From Salegentibacter sp. (GTDB taxonomy: Bacteria > Bacteroidota > Bacteroidia > Flavobacteriales > Flavobacteriaceae), in assembly GCA_017795085.1 (NCBI GenBank), contig CP051246.1:1676514-1740513 (forward strand): 64,000 nt of DNA, given 5' to 3'. The notes below the pieces were generated by a model that saw only the letters and a list, made by a program, of their open reading frames with translations, was not told the DNA's origin and searched no databases. This document shows positions 9,100 to 18,285 of the stretch, piece after piece (the stretch's first letter is position 1; the number at the start of each line of letters is the position of its first letter). Made by a program: the position numbers and the translations under genes.

Positions 9100-9443
9100 T
9101 TGGCAAAACCCGGAGGTGGTTCGCTACAACAAAGCTGGACCAGTTTCGCCTCCACATCGCCATCTATTTTCTTTTCATAGGCCCGGCTACTCGGGCGGCG
9201 CTCAAGTACTGCTTCAAAACCTTCTTCCACAAATTTTTTCTTCACACGGTCTATAGTGCGCATACCGACCTTCAAGACTTTGCTGATTTGTTCATTGGTC
9301 ACCTTTTCAGAATAATCGCCTTCATCGCAATTCAATAAAATGTAGGCGGCACGGAACTTCTGCGTAGTGTGCGAACCTTTGTTGATTATTGCCATCAGTG
9401 CGTTTACTTCTTCTTGGCTAAGCTTAATGGTATATCGTATCAT
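8985..9443 (-). CDS. IS630 transposase, N-terminal frame (helix-turn-helix)
   Basis: 152-residue first frame of the transposase. It holds two helix-turn-helix units (KVTNEQISKVLKVGMRTIDRVKKKF, then FAKWSLRLLADKMVELEYVPAISHVSVGKVLKKT) that bind the terminal repeats. The frame ends shortly after a run of eight A (minus strand; T8 at 9008-9015 on the plus strand). A -1 slip there joins VLKK to NELKPWKVKGW of the second frame, which restores the usual family sequence. Confidence 0.88.
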   Translation of the reverse strand: MIRYTIKLSQEEVNALMAIINKGSHTTQKFRAAYILLNCDEGDYSEKVTNEQISKVLKVGMRTIDRVKKKFVEEGFEAVLERRPSSRAYEKKIDGDVEAKLVQLCCSEPPPGFAKWSLRLLADKMVELEYVPAISHVSVGKVLKKTNLSLGK

Positions 9444-9621
9444 TTCATTGATTTTTTTTTAAAGATACCAATTTTAAAATTAATACGTCACAATAAAGTT
9501 AACTTAACACTAGTTACCATCACCACTTTTACAGTACGTGAACCACGAACTTATTGGCTTAAAACATTCAAAAATTAGAAAACAATTTGTTTTATTAACA
9601 AACTACCACTAGTTTAGCAAT

Positions 9622-9659
9622 ATTTTTACTAAAATTAACATTGTAATTTTAGTAAAAAT
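9622..9659. promoter_or_regulatory. Perfect 15-bp inverted repeat upstream of the pectate lyase gene
   Basis: ATTTTTACTAAAATT (9622-9636) and its exact complement AATTTTAGTAAAAAT (9645-9659) are separated by 8 bases, 48 bases before the lyase start. It lacks a T-run and is AT-rich, which argues against a terminator and for a dimeric operator. The regulator is unknown; no regulator gene is adjacent. Confidence 0.5.
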
Positions 9660-9706
9660 TAAAAAATAACACAAAATAAACACTTCATTACTGAAATACA
9701 TTATAT

Positions 9707-12700
9707 ATGATAAAACAACTACATCTTTTATTATTGATAAGCTTATTAATTGGCATACAACAAGAAATCAGATCACAACAATTAGCCTTTCCGGAAGCTG
9801 AAGGTTTTGGAAGATATACTACCGGTGGGCGAGGTGGTGAAGTTTACCATGTAACAAACTTAAACGACGATGGACCAGGGTCGTTCCGTGATGCAGTAAG
9901 CCAACCCAACCGTATTGTAGTTTTCGATGTTGGTGGTGTGATTAATGTTGGGGATCGAATTGTGATTCAAAAAAATATTACAGTAGCAGGACAAACAGCT
10001 CCGGGGGGTGGTATTACCCTTTACGGAAATGGAGTGGCTTTAAACAGTAGTTCCGGTAATAGTATTATTCGCTATCTCCGGATACGCATGGGGGAAAATG
10101 GTGATTATAGAAAGGATGCTTTAGGGATTTCCGATGGCCAAAACTATATTTTTGATCACGTATCAATTTCATGGGGATGGGATGGTACTGTCGATGTAAA
10201 TGGCTCTAATATTGACAACATTACTTTCCAAGATTGCATAATAGGCCAGGGAATCGATATTGTTGGTCATTCAACCGGTGGATTAATGCAAAGCGGGAAA
10301 TGGTCAATGATTCGTAGTTTATATATCGATAACGAAACCCGTAATCCGAAAGGAAAAGGAACTCACGAAATGATTAATAATGTTATTTATAACTGGGGGT
10401 CTGACGGATACATTATGGGGGCTAGCGATGGTCTTTCCGAAGTTAACTTTATAGGAAATTGGTTTATATATGGCCCAAGTAGTAGTGCTGGCACACATAT
10501 TACCCGTACAACAGAATCATTTCATGTATATGCCGAAGATAATTGGGTAGACGATAATACAAATGGTATTTTAGACGCTACGCCTTTAACCGATTATTCA
10601 ACGGCAACCTTAATGGATACTCCCTATAATTATGATGGGATGAGAAACCTGATGCCGGCAAATGACGCCCTTCAATACGTAATTGACCATGCAGGTGGAT
10701 CTTATCCCGCAAGAGATGCTGTTGACCAGTACTTAATTGATGAACTTATTTCTTACGGTACCAAAGGTGCTATAATCGATAGAGAATCAGATAATGGAAT
10801 CCCTGATAATGTAGGTACTGTGGCAAACGGAACACCACCAGTAGATACCGATGGAGATGGCATGCCCGACTATTGGGAAATTGCATTTGACTTAGATCCG
10901 AATGAAGCTAATTCCGACGGTGATGCAAACGAAGACGGGTATACCAATATAGAAAACTACCTAAACTGGCTGGTAGCCAAAGATAGATCATTACCTATGA
11001 CCATATTACAAGAAAATGAAATTGGTTTTTGCAATGTTGAGGGTAATATTTCCCAACAATTAAGCGATTATACAGGGGAAGGATATAGCATGGCAGAAAG
11101 TAAATCAGAAAAGGGGGTTGATTGGTCAGTAAACCTTACCGAAGCAGGAAACTATCCCGTTTTAATAAATTACTCGAATGGTAGTACTGCTTTTAAAAAT
11201 GCTACGCTAATCGTGAATGGAGAAATTATTGATAAGGAACTTAAGTTTGCCAGCACAGATAAATGGGGAACCTGGACTATACACGAGATTGAGGTTCCAT
11301 TATCACCCGGTAAAAATCAGATACGTATTCAGGCCAACGACAATAACGGTCTGCCTGCTATTGATTACCTGGCTGTAAAAGGAACAGGTTTTGAAGCTGC
11401 TTCCTGCACCGGATTTAAACCTCCTGCGATAAACCTTATTACCCCAGATGAACACGAAAAAATTTTTGCTAATTATGATGTTGAAATACATGCTTTTGAT
11501 GCTGATATAGGAATTGAAAATGGTGACGGCATTGAAAAAGTTCTTTTTGAATTGATCAATGAGGATCAATCAGTGACAACTTTTGAAAGTGCGGAAGCTC
11601 CTTTTATATGGAATTTAGATACCGAAACTCTAGCAAATGATACTTATACGCTAAAAGTTACAGCCTTTAGTACTGAAGAAGCAGGGAGAACAATAAAAAC
11701 AAAGAAGTTACTATTTATTGTAAAAAACAACTTACCCGTAGTCGCAACTCAAATGGCCGAAAATGAGTTAATGACAGGTACTGTTAATATTGAAGCAATT
11801 TCTTACGACCCCGATGCCGGTACTGAAAATGGAGAAGGCATTGAAAGTGTTAATTTTGAATTATTGCAAGACGATAATGTTATTGAGAGCTCCACGTTAA
11901 CCGAAGCACCTTATAACTGGACTATAGATAGTGAAACACTACCTAACGGGCCACTTACATTAAGAACCGCAACAATTTCAGAAGCTGCATATGGTAGCGT
12001 AAGTCAGACGCAGGATATCAACATATATGCCTGGAATTATCCTGAAGTTCCTCCGATACTTCGGCTGGAAGCTGAAGATGCAACAGTCTCTGGCGGAAAA
12101 GTATTGGCAGCACATAAAGACTATTCTGGCACAGGCTATGTAAATTTTAAAGGTGCCAGCCCTACCCCTCCCGGATATATTGAATGGACTATAACTATTC
12201 CCAAAGAACAAGAGTATACCATTAATTTCGGCTACGCAAGTAAAGTTCATGATGATAATCTTACATTAAGTATACCCGATGTATTGGAAACCGAAATTGC
12301 TTTTCCGGCAACAAACGACTGGAAAAAACGGGAAGTAACGGGAATTACAACTTTACTCCCTGAAGGGGAACACACCTTCAAGCTATGGTCTACCGGTATT
12401 AAACGTGCAGAAATAGACTACCTTGAAATACCAGATGGAAATTACCTTAAACCCATCGAGACTCCGGTAACCACTTCAATAGTTACACCATCAAATAATA
12501 GTATAGTAACCAGTCAAACAAATTTTGAAGCTATAGCCAATGATCCGGATGTGGGCGACAGTAATGGAGATGGTGTTAACAAAGTTGTTTTTGAACTTGT
12601 TTCCGATAATAATGTGGTACTTACAGAAACAGACAATGAAGCGCCTTTTAAATTACCATTTAACCCGACCGACTACAAGAATGGTGCTTATTCGTTACGG

Positions 12701-14851
12701 ATTACTGCTCACAGTGAAACGGGAGATTCGGCCACTACAGTATCTGCCTTTAATATTCAAGATTCTAAGCCGACTGCAACAATTGTATATCCTTCGGAAA
12801 ACCAATCATTAACGGGTGATAATACTATTATAACTACTGCGTTCGATCCTGACAAAGGCAATAATGATGGCAATGGTATTGAAAAGCTTGTATTTGAAAT
12901 TCTAGACAATGATGAAATTATAATTTCAGCAGAAGATAGCGAAGCCCCATATTCATATACATTAGCTACAACGGAACTAGAAAATGGAGCATATACCATA
13001 CGTGCAATTGCAACTAGTTTCCCGGAATATGGCGGTACTTCCAGTATAACTGAGCATGATGTATATATTAGCAATAATCCGCCGGTAATAGATATTCTAA
13101 GTCCTACATCAAACGAAACAATCAATGGTATTCACTCCATTAAGCTTAATGCAAGCGATCCTGATATCCCGTCTTATAGTAATAATGGTATCGAATCTTT
13201 GACCATCAACCTTTTAAAAGATGATATGATAATTGACACCAGGGAATTTGAAGCCCCAGACTATATTTGGAGCTTAAATACCCTTGAACTTGAAAACGGT
13301 ACTTACACATTGTCTGTAGAAGCTGTTGGGACACAAGAAGCCGGTAATGAACAAACATCTGCCGCTATTGATTTTGAAATCTTTAACCAAGATCCGGAAG
13401 TTTCATTTCCTTACCTTAAAAGTGATACAGAGTTGCAAGCTACAGCTTCTATTATAGCACAGGCTTTCGATATGGACGAAGGTCCGAATAATGGTGATGG
13501 TGTAAAAGATGTGGAATTCCAACTTTTAAATGGAAGTGATGTTATAGCACAAAATATTCTATCAGTTCCTCCTTATTATTGGAATTTGCAAACCAACAAC
13601 ATTGCAAATGGTAATTATACTCTTAAAGCAATTGTAAGCAGTACACAAAATGCAGGCGGAACATCTAACTCAACCCAAATCAACGTTTCAGTTAGTAATG
13701 GTACATCTCCTGCTTCAGAGATAATGATCCAGGAAAACACCATGGCTTTTTGCAGTATAGATGGTACTGTTGACGATAACAATGAAGGCTTTACCGGCGA
13801 TGGTTTTAGTAATACTGATAATGCTATTGGCGAAGGGATCAAATGGAAAATTGAAGTAAAAGAAAAAGGCTTATATACTTTCACATGGAGATATGCCAAT
13901 GGTTCTTCAGCCAGAAATGGCGATTTAAAAATTAATGGAGAAACATTGGCCCACAATGTTCCACTTGAACCTACCGGAGGCTGGACAAGTTGGGAAAATA
14001 GCTCGATAACCTTAACACTCGAGGCCGGCATTTATGATGTAAGTTTAGAGGCTATTTCAAGTGGTGGGCTTGCTAATATTGATTATATGGAAGTGACTGG
14101 ACAAAACGTAATTTCAGCCAGTTGTATTGAAGTTCCCGATACTGAGGATTATTTAATAATACAGGAAAACACCGAAGGTTTTTGTAGTGTTGAAGGCACG
14201 ATTGATAGTGACAACGAAGGTTTTACAAGTGCTGGTTTTGCCAATGCTGAAAATACCACTGGAAAAGGTATAGAATGGTCGGTTGCAATCCCTGTTGATG
14301 GAACTTATAACTTTAGTTGGCGTTATGCCAATGGTTCTTCAAACCGGCCTGGTAAACTTCTCATTAACGGGAACGAAGTAATTGCCAATGTAGATTTTGG
14401 TTCCACCGGAGCCTGGACCAGTTGGATGGAAACAAGCAGCTACGATCTGGAATTGACAGCAGGCACTCACATTATTCGTCTGGAAGCAACCAGTTCAAAC
14501 GGCTTAGCAAATATAGACTACCTGATGCTAACTGGTCAAACATTGCCTACAGCTGGTTTATGTAGCCTCAATAATACATCAACCAAATTCGATTTAAATG
14601 AAACAGGGGTTATTATCGAAGTTATATGCTTCCCTGTTCCGGTTACTGATAACCTGAATATTCAATTGAGCAAACCCCTCGATCAAACTCATAGTATTTC
14701 ACTGTTTGACTCTATGGGAAAATTCATAAAAACAGACGAGTTGAGTGGCTCTAAACATATTATGGACATGAGTGGTTTAACACAGGGAGCGTATTTATTG
14801 AAAATTTCCGGTCCTGTAATAAGTACAACTAAACATATTGTTAAAGAATAG
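9707..14851 (+). CDS. Multidomain secreted pectate-lyase-like protein with T9SS tail
   Basis: 1714 residues. Signal peptide 1-23; right-handed beta-helix lyase domain about 24-375 (FPEAEGFGRYTTGGRGG, GSFRDAVSQPNRIVVFDVGG, IRYLRIRMG, WGWDGTVDVNG), as in polysaccharide lyase family 1 relatives. A Ca-binding-like DTDGDGMPDYWE...NEDGYTNIENYL segment lies at about 380-421. Next come a carbohydrate-binding-like module (about 434-560) and two Ig-like repeats (570-775), then a CBM6/35-like module (LRLEAEDATVSGGK..., 782-912). Four more Ig-like repeats of about 100 residues follow (920-1335). Two further copies of the first binding-like module (1340-1462, 1482-1605) precede a type A T9SS sorting domain (about 1638-1714). 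It should be exported by the T9SS and cut pectin-like polymers outside the cell. No SusC/SusD pair lies next to it. The gene starts just after the IS element. Confidence 0.9.
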   Translation: MIKQLHLLLLISLLIGIQQEIRSQQLAFPEAEGFGRYTTGGRGGEVYHVTNLNDDGPGSFRDAVSQPNRIVVFDVGGVINVGDRIVIQKNITVAGQTAPGGGITLYGNGVALNSSSGNSIIRYLRIRMGENGDYRKDALGISDGQNYIFDHVSISWGWDGTVDVNGSNIDNITFQDCIIGQGIDIVGHSTGGLMQSGKWSMIRSLYIDNETRNPKGKGTHEMINNVIYNWGSDGYIMGASDGLSEVNFIGNWFIYGPSSSAGTHITRTTESFHVYAEDNWVDDNTNGILDATPLTDYSTATLMDTPYNYDGMRNLMPANDALQYVIDHAGGSYPARDAVDQYLIDELISYGTKGAIIDRESDNGIPDNVGTVANGTPPVDTDGDGMPDYWEIAFDLDPNEANSDGDANEDGYTNIENYLNWLVAKDRSLPMTILQENEIGFCNVEGNISQQLSDYTGEGYSMAESKSEKGVDWSVNLTEAGNYPVLINYSNGSTAFKNATLIVNGEIIDKELKFASTDKWGTWTIHEIEVPLSPGKNQIRIQANDNNGLPAIDYLAVKGTGFEAASCTGFKPPAINLITPDEHEKIFANYDVEIHAFDADIGIENGDGIEKVLFELINEDQSVTTFESAEAPFIWNLDTETLANDTYTLKVTAFSTEEAGRTIKTKKLLFIVKNNLPVVATQMAENELMTGTVNIEAISYDPDAGTENGEGIESVNFELLQDDNVIESSTLTEAPYNWTIDSETLPNGPLTLRTATISEAAYGSVSQTQDINIYAWNYPEVPPILRLEAEDATVSGGKVLAAHKDYSGTGYVNFKGASPTPPGYIEWTITIPKEQEYTINFGYASKVHDDNLTLSIPDVLETEIAFPATNDWKKREVTGITTLLPEGEHTFKLWSTGIKRAEIDYLEIPDGNYLKPIETPVTTSIVTPSNNSIVTSQTNFEAIANDPDVGDSNGDGVNKVVFELVSDNNVVLTETDNEAPFKLPFNPTDYKNGAYSLRITAHSETGDSATTVSAFNIQDSKPTATIVYPSENQSLTGDNTIITTAFDPDKGNNDGNGIEKLVFEILDNDEIIISAEDSEAPYSYTLATTELENGAYTIRAIATSFPEYGGTSSITEHDVYISNNPPVIDILSPTSNETINGIHSIKLNASDPDIPSYSNNGIESLTINLLKDDMIIDTREFEAPDYIWSLNTLELENGTYTLSVEAVGTQEAGNEQTSAAIDFEIFNQDPEVSFPYLKSDTELQATASIIAQAFDMDEGPNNGDGVKDVEFQLLNGSDVIAQNILSVPPYYWNLQTNNIANGNYTLKAIVSSTQNAGGTSNSTQINVSVSNGTSPASEIMIQENTMAFCSIDGTVDDNNEGFTGDGFSNTDNAIGEGIKWKIEVKEKGLYTFTWRYANGSSARNGDLKINGETLAHNVPLEPTGGWTSWENSSITLTLEAGIYDVSLEAISSGGLANIDYMEVTGQNVISASCIEVPDTEDYLIIQENTEGFCSVEGTIDSDNEGFTSAGFANAENTTGKGIEWSVAIPVDGTYNFSWRYANGSSNRPGKLLINGNEVIANVDFGSTGAWTSWMETSSYDLELTAGTHIIRLEATSSNGLANIDYLMLTGQTLPTAGLCSLNNTSTKFDLNETGVIIEVICFPVPVTDNLNIQLSKPLDQTHSISLFDSMGKFIKTDELSGSKHIMDMSGLTQGAYLLKISGPVISTTKHIVKE

Positions 14852-15397
14852 TATTATCTGAATTTAGAGTAATGAAGCTGCCTGAAAAAGTTTTGAAATT
14901 ATTATGCTATGCGGAAGATTCGGAATAAAGTCTAGAACAAATTCAGCTTGGTGAAATTAGGCCTTTTTAGACAAAATAATTGTGGCCATGACCATTTCAA
15001 TTTTTATAATTAGAAGGAGCTGTTATAAAAATGTTACGTCTAATATTAAATCTGTACTCCGGTTTTTATACATACAACTCAAGTACAAATAGCTCAGAAA
15101 TTATCAATAATCTTAAAGCGGGATTTCCCTGACAGCTTTCCCGCTTTATAGAATTAGTATATATCAAAAAATAAACATTCAAAATCCATAGTTACTGGCT
15201 AACGACTTTAATTCATTGTTAAAATTATTATTCAATTATAAAATTTGCCTCTCTAGCTATTGAGAACCACTTATAAAATTTAACTTAAGAAGACTTGTTG
15301 ATACATCCCGATTACCATCTGGCCATTCAAATCCAACGGAATATTGGAATATTCATCTCTTAACTGCACTAAAATGGTCTTGACATCTACCTCTATC
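14852..15397. other. Intergenic stretch between convergent genes, with a hairpin
   Basis: 546 bp between the lyase gene and the OmpA gene. The only clear structure is a hairpin at 15115-15147 (listed separately). A weak relative of the GAAACAAGTTCAGGATGAC repeat (14933-14955, AGAACAAATTCAGCTTGGTGAA) is visible. The last 130 bases have short open frames on the minus strand with no convincing family match. Confidence 0.6.
15115..15147. terminator. Hairpin, probable bidirectional terminator
   Basis: AAAGCGGGA (15115-15123) pairs with TCCCGCTTT (15139-15147) across a 15-base loop. The stem is 9 bp and A/T-flanked, between the converging lyase and OmpA genes. Only short T-runs are present, so termination is likely but not certain. 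Confidence 0.6.
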
Positions 15398-17320
15398 CTA
15401 TTCCTCTGGATCTATAACAATAAATTCAGAACGACGATTTCTTTGATGCTCAGCTGCACTACATTCTGCCCCATTTCCACAGTCATTCACCAATCTTTTT
15501 TCGCCATAGCCTTTTGCTTTTAAACGACTGGTAGCTATTCCTTTTTCAATGAGGTAATTCCTTGTTGATTGGGCCCTTCGCTCAGAGAGCTTTTCATTAT
15601 AAATATCGTTACCACGACTATCGGTATGAGATCTGATTTCTATGTGTAAATCAGGATACTCCTGCATTACCGTCAGCAATTTTTCCAATTCAACACGGGC
15701 ATCACTACGAATATTGGATTTATCAAAATCAAACAGGATATGTTTAATTTGTAATACCTGGCTAATATCGGTCCCCGGTGTTAAGGCCAGGGTATTCCTG
15801 TTTAATTTAAAGTTGATTTCCTGTTCCTCAATACGTGCCTGGCTAAAGGCTTCTTTTGTATCATAGTTTTCTTTTCCGGCACGAATACCATAAACCTGAA
15901 AGTAATTAACTTCAGTCTTGTAATTGCCCTTATCATCGGTTTTGATGGTTTTATACTGCTCATCTCCTTCATTAATCTGGATCGTTGCATTCGCAATAGG
16001 CTCCTCGGTATCAAAATCCACAACTTTACCGAATAGTACCGCTGAATACAACTTTTTTATAGCTTCCTGCTCCCGAAGGGTATAAATATTATCATTTTTA
16101 AAAGTTTTGTCTGCTGTCCTGTTAGAACTAAAAAAGCCCTTTTTGGTTTGGGTATCAATCCCAAATGAAAAATCATCGGCATAAGAATTCACAGGTCGCC
16201 CCACATTCAGGAGATCCCCGAACCCGGAATCCTCAATTTCAATATAGAAAATATCCATTCCACCTAGGCCGAAATGCCCGTCTGAAGAAAAATAAAGTTC
16301 TCCTTCCCCGGATATAAACGGGAAAGTTTCTTTTCCTGCCGTATTCACCTTAGGCCCTAAATTCTCTGCCTCACCAAGGCTGCCGTCTTTTGAAATACTT
16401 GCCCGGTACAAATCAGATTCCCCATAGCCACCAGGACGGTTTGATGCGAAATAAAGATATTCTTCAGTGGCATCAAGAGCGGGGTGTGCTGAAGAATACC
16501 CCTCTATATTAACTGACAATTCCTCGAGGTCTTTCCATTTATCTTTAGCACGTTGAACCCGGTAGATCTTTAAAAGTTGCGAGGCCTTCCCCTTTTTATC
16601 TACATTACTCTTGGTAAAGTATAGCGTAGTACCATCAGCGCTTATTACAGCAGAAGATTCGTGGAACTTATCATTTACCGCTCCTTTGAGTTTATTAGGT
16701 ACTCCAGATACAGAATCCCCGCTAACTTTAACCTGGTACAGGTCTAAAAATCCCTGTCCGTCCCAGGCGTTTTTCCTGTTTACAAATACCCCGGTATCGC
16801 CGGTAGCGGCATAAATAAGTTTTTCATCTTTAAAAGAATGCCCAAACTCCCTGCCTTTCGTATTAACTTTATTTAATTTTTTTATGGAATACCTCCCGGA
16901 GTTCTCTGAAATTAAATGTGCATAATCTTCTGCGGTCAAGAGTGATCCTGAAGATTCCTTAAAATCATTATAGGTCCGGCTTGCTTTTGTATTATTTCCG
17001 GTAGCCTTTAAAGTTTGGGCATAACGTCTTAAATAAACCTCGCTTTGTTCTTCATTTAATGCAAAAAGTTGTTCATACCAATGCAGGGCTTTGTCGTAAT
17101 TGGCATTAAAATAATAGGAATTGGCCAATCGCTGAAATAACTCCTCAGATTCAAAGCCTTTATCAGCCACTTTTAGATAAATATCACGGGCGTTGATATA
17201 CCCATAATTCTCGTAGGCCTCACCGGCCCTATTTATTTTAGCCTCTTGCGCATCTACAGCCGAAACCAATAAGAGTAGCAAGAAGGGAGCTAAGAAGTGT
17301 ATTTTTTTTATCATAAACAA
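15398..17320 (-). CDS. OmpA-family protein with TPR-like, PD40 and carboxypeptidase-regulatory-like domains
   Basis: 640 residues. Signal peptide (about 1-24), TPR-like helices (25-130, including YYFNANYDKALHWYEQLF), WD40/PD40-type beta-propeller repeats (about 150-410, e.g. YLYFASNRPGGYGESDLY and ELYFSSDGHFGLGGMDIFY), a CarboxypepD_reg-like beta-sandwich (about 430-510), and a C-terminal OmpA peptidoglycan-binding domain (about 525-636; ILFDFDKSNIRSDARVEL, SHTDSRGNDIYNEKLSERRA). This architecture is typical of T9SS-linked proteins in Bacteroidota. It is the last gene of the surface locus, 13 bases after porP, and probably ties the exported complex to peptidoglycan. Confidence 0.92.
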   Translation of the reverse strand: MFMIKKIHFLAPFLLLLLVSAVDAQEAKINRAGEAYENYGYINARDIYLKVADKGFESEELFQRLANSYYFNANYDKALHWYEQLFALNEEQSEVYLRRYAQTLKATGNNTKASRTYNDFKESSGSLLTAEDYAHLISENSGRYSIKKLNKVNTKGREFGHSFKDEKLIYAATGDTGVFVNRKNAWDGQGFLDLYQVKVSGDSVSGVPNKLKGAVNDKFHESSAVISADGTTLYFTKSNVDKKGKASQLLKIYRVQRAKDKWKDLEELSVNIEGYSSAHPALDATEEYLYFASNRPGGYGESDLYRASISKDGSLGEAENLGPKVNTAGKETFPFISGEGELYFSSDGHFGLGGMDIFYIEIEDSGFGDLLNVGRPVNSYADDFSFGIDTQTKKGFFSSNRTADKTFKNDNIYTLREQEAIKKLYSAVLFGKVVDFDTEEPIANATIQINEGDEQYKTIKTDDKGNYKTEVNYFQVYGIRAGKENYDTKEAFSQARIEEQEINFKLNRNTLALTPGTDISQVLQIKHILFDFDKSNIRSDARVELEKLLTVMQEYPDLHIEIRSHTDSRGNDIYNEKLSERRAQSTRNYLIEKGIATSRLKAKGYGEKRLVNDCGNGAECSAAEHQRNRRSEFIVIDPEE

Positions 17321-17333
17321 ACTATTAATGCTA

Positions 17334-18263
17334 TTAGAAGAATCGAGGGTTTACCCTATTACGAACACGGGTGCCCAACTCAAATCTTAAAAAGATTTCG
17401 TGGGAACCAGAGTTATATCTTGTTAAAGGCGTGGTATCGTAATCATAAGCATAACCCACCATAATTTGATCGGAAATCCTAAACCCGGCCAAGGCACCAA
17501 CCGCTGCATCCAAACGATAGGAAGCGCCCAGCGTTAGGCGCTCATAAAATTGGAAATTAGCTGAAATATCAACGGCCAGGGGGGCACCCGATACCGCCTT
17601 TAACATAAAAGCAGGCTTGAATTTTAGATCCTGGTTTAAATCAAAAACATAGCCCCCTATGGCATATAAATGCATTTTCTCGGTGGCTGTAGAGACGGCA
17701 ATTTCATCAAAATGTTCTGTCTCCAGCATATTGGGGGTGGAGAGTCCGAAATACCATTTTTGGGAATGCAGGTAAAGACCTACACCAACCACGGGAGAAG
17801 TTAGGCTCCGACTTACCAAATTAACATCATTGGGATTTTCGGTATCCAGTTTATTGATATCCAAATTAAACATATTAATCCCGGCTTTAAGGCCAAAAGA
17901 CAATTTGGTATCCGCGTTAAATACCGGAATGGTATAAGAAAAATCAGCTGTTAAAACATCTTCAGTGGAAGGACCAATCCTGTCGCTTATAAAATTTATC
18001 CCCAGGCCTACCCTTCTTAATCCAATAGGAGAATTCACTGAGAAATTTAGGGTTTCAGGGGCTCCATCAAGGCCAACCCATTGGTTACGATACAATCCAA
18101 ATGTACTTAACATCCCACGGTTACCGGCATAAGCGGGATTTACACTCACGGTATTATACATATACTGACTGTATTGGGAGTCTTGTTGGCCCCGGGCATC
18201 CTGAAGGAAAAAAACAATCCCCACAAGAAGTAAAAACAGTGTTTTTTTAATAGGTGTACTCAT
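17334..18263 (-). CDS. PorP/SprF-family type IX secretion outer-membrane protein
   Basis: 309 residues with signal peptide and a predicted outer-membrane beta-barrel. The N-terminus (QQDSQYSQYMYNTVSVNPAYAGNRGMLSTFGLYRNQWVGLDGAPET) is the hallmark of PorP/SprF proteins. Known family members work with T9SS cargo that carries type B C-terminal domains; here the gene directly preceding it encodes such a cargo (22-base gap). It is likely the dedicated outer-membrane partner for that cargo. Confidence 0.94.
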   Translation of the reverse strand: MSTPIKKTLFLLLVGIVFFLQDARGQQDSQYSQYMYNTVSVNPAYAGNRGMLSTFGLYRNQWVGLDGAPETLNFSVNSPIGLRRVGLGINFISDRIGPSTEDVLTADFSYTIPVFNADTKLSFGLKAGINMFNLDINKLDTENPNDVNLVSRSLTSPVVGVGLYLHSQKWYFGLSTPNMLETEHFDEIAVSTATEKMHLYAIGGYVFDLNQDLKFKPAFMLKAVSGAPLAVDISANFQFYERLTLGASYRLDAAVGALAGFRISDQIMVGYAYDYDTTPLTRYNSGSHEIFLRFELGTRVRNRVNPRFF

Positions 18264-18285
18264 TCCAAATCTTTTCTAATTAGTT

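Larger units (their letters stand above)
8303..9510 (-). mobile_element. IS630-family insertion sequence
   Basis: 1208-bp element bounded by imperfect inverted repeats (GTGTTATGTTAA at 8303-8314 and TTAACTTAACAC at 9499-9510, 11 of 12 matching) and flanked by TA at 8301-8302 and 9511-9512. This is the TA target duplication expected of IS630/Tc1-mariner elements. It carries two overlapping minus-strand frames that together encode one DDE transposase. The stop codon of the second frame lies inside the left inverted repeat. No interrupted gene can be rebuilt from the two flanks (8067-8300 and 9513-9621). Confidence 0.92.

Noticed and set aside
9513..9621. Gene interrupted by the IS630 element
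   Set aside because: Translating and joining both flanks (8067-8300 and 9513-9621) gives no continuous frame or recognisable product.
15255..15397. Possible transposase fragment on the minus strand (GFEWPDGNRDVSTS-like)
   Set aside because: The WPDG word recalls IS1595 starts, but nothing upstream or downstream supports it; too short to call.
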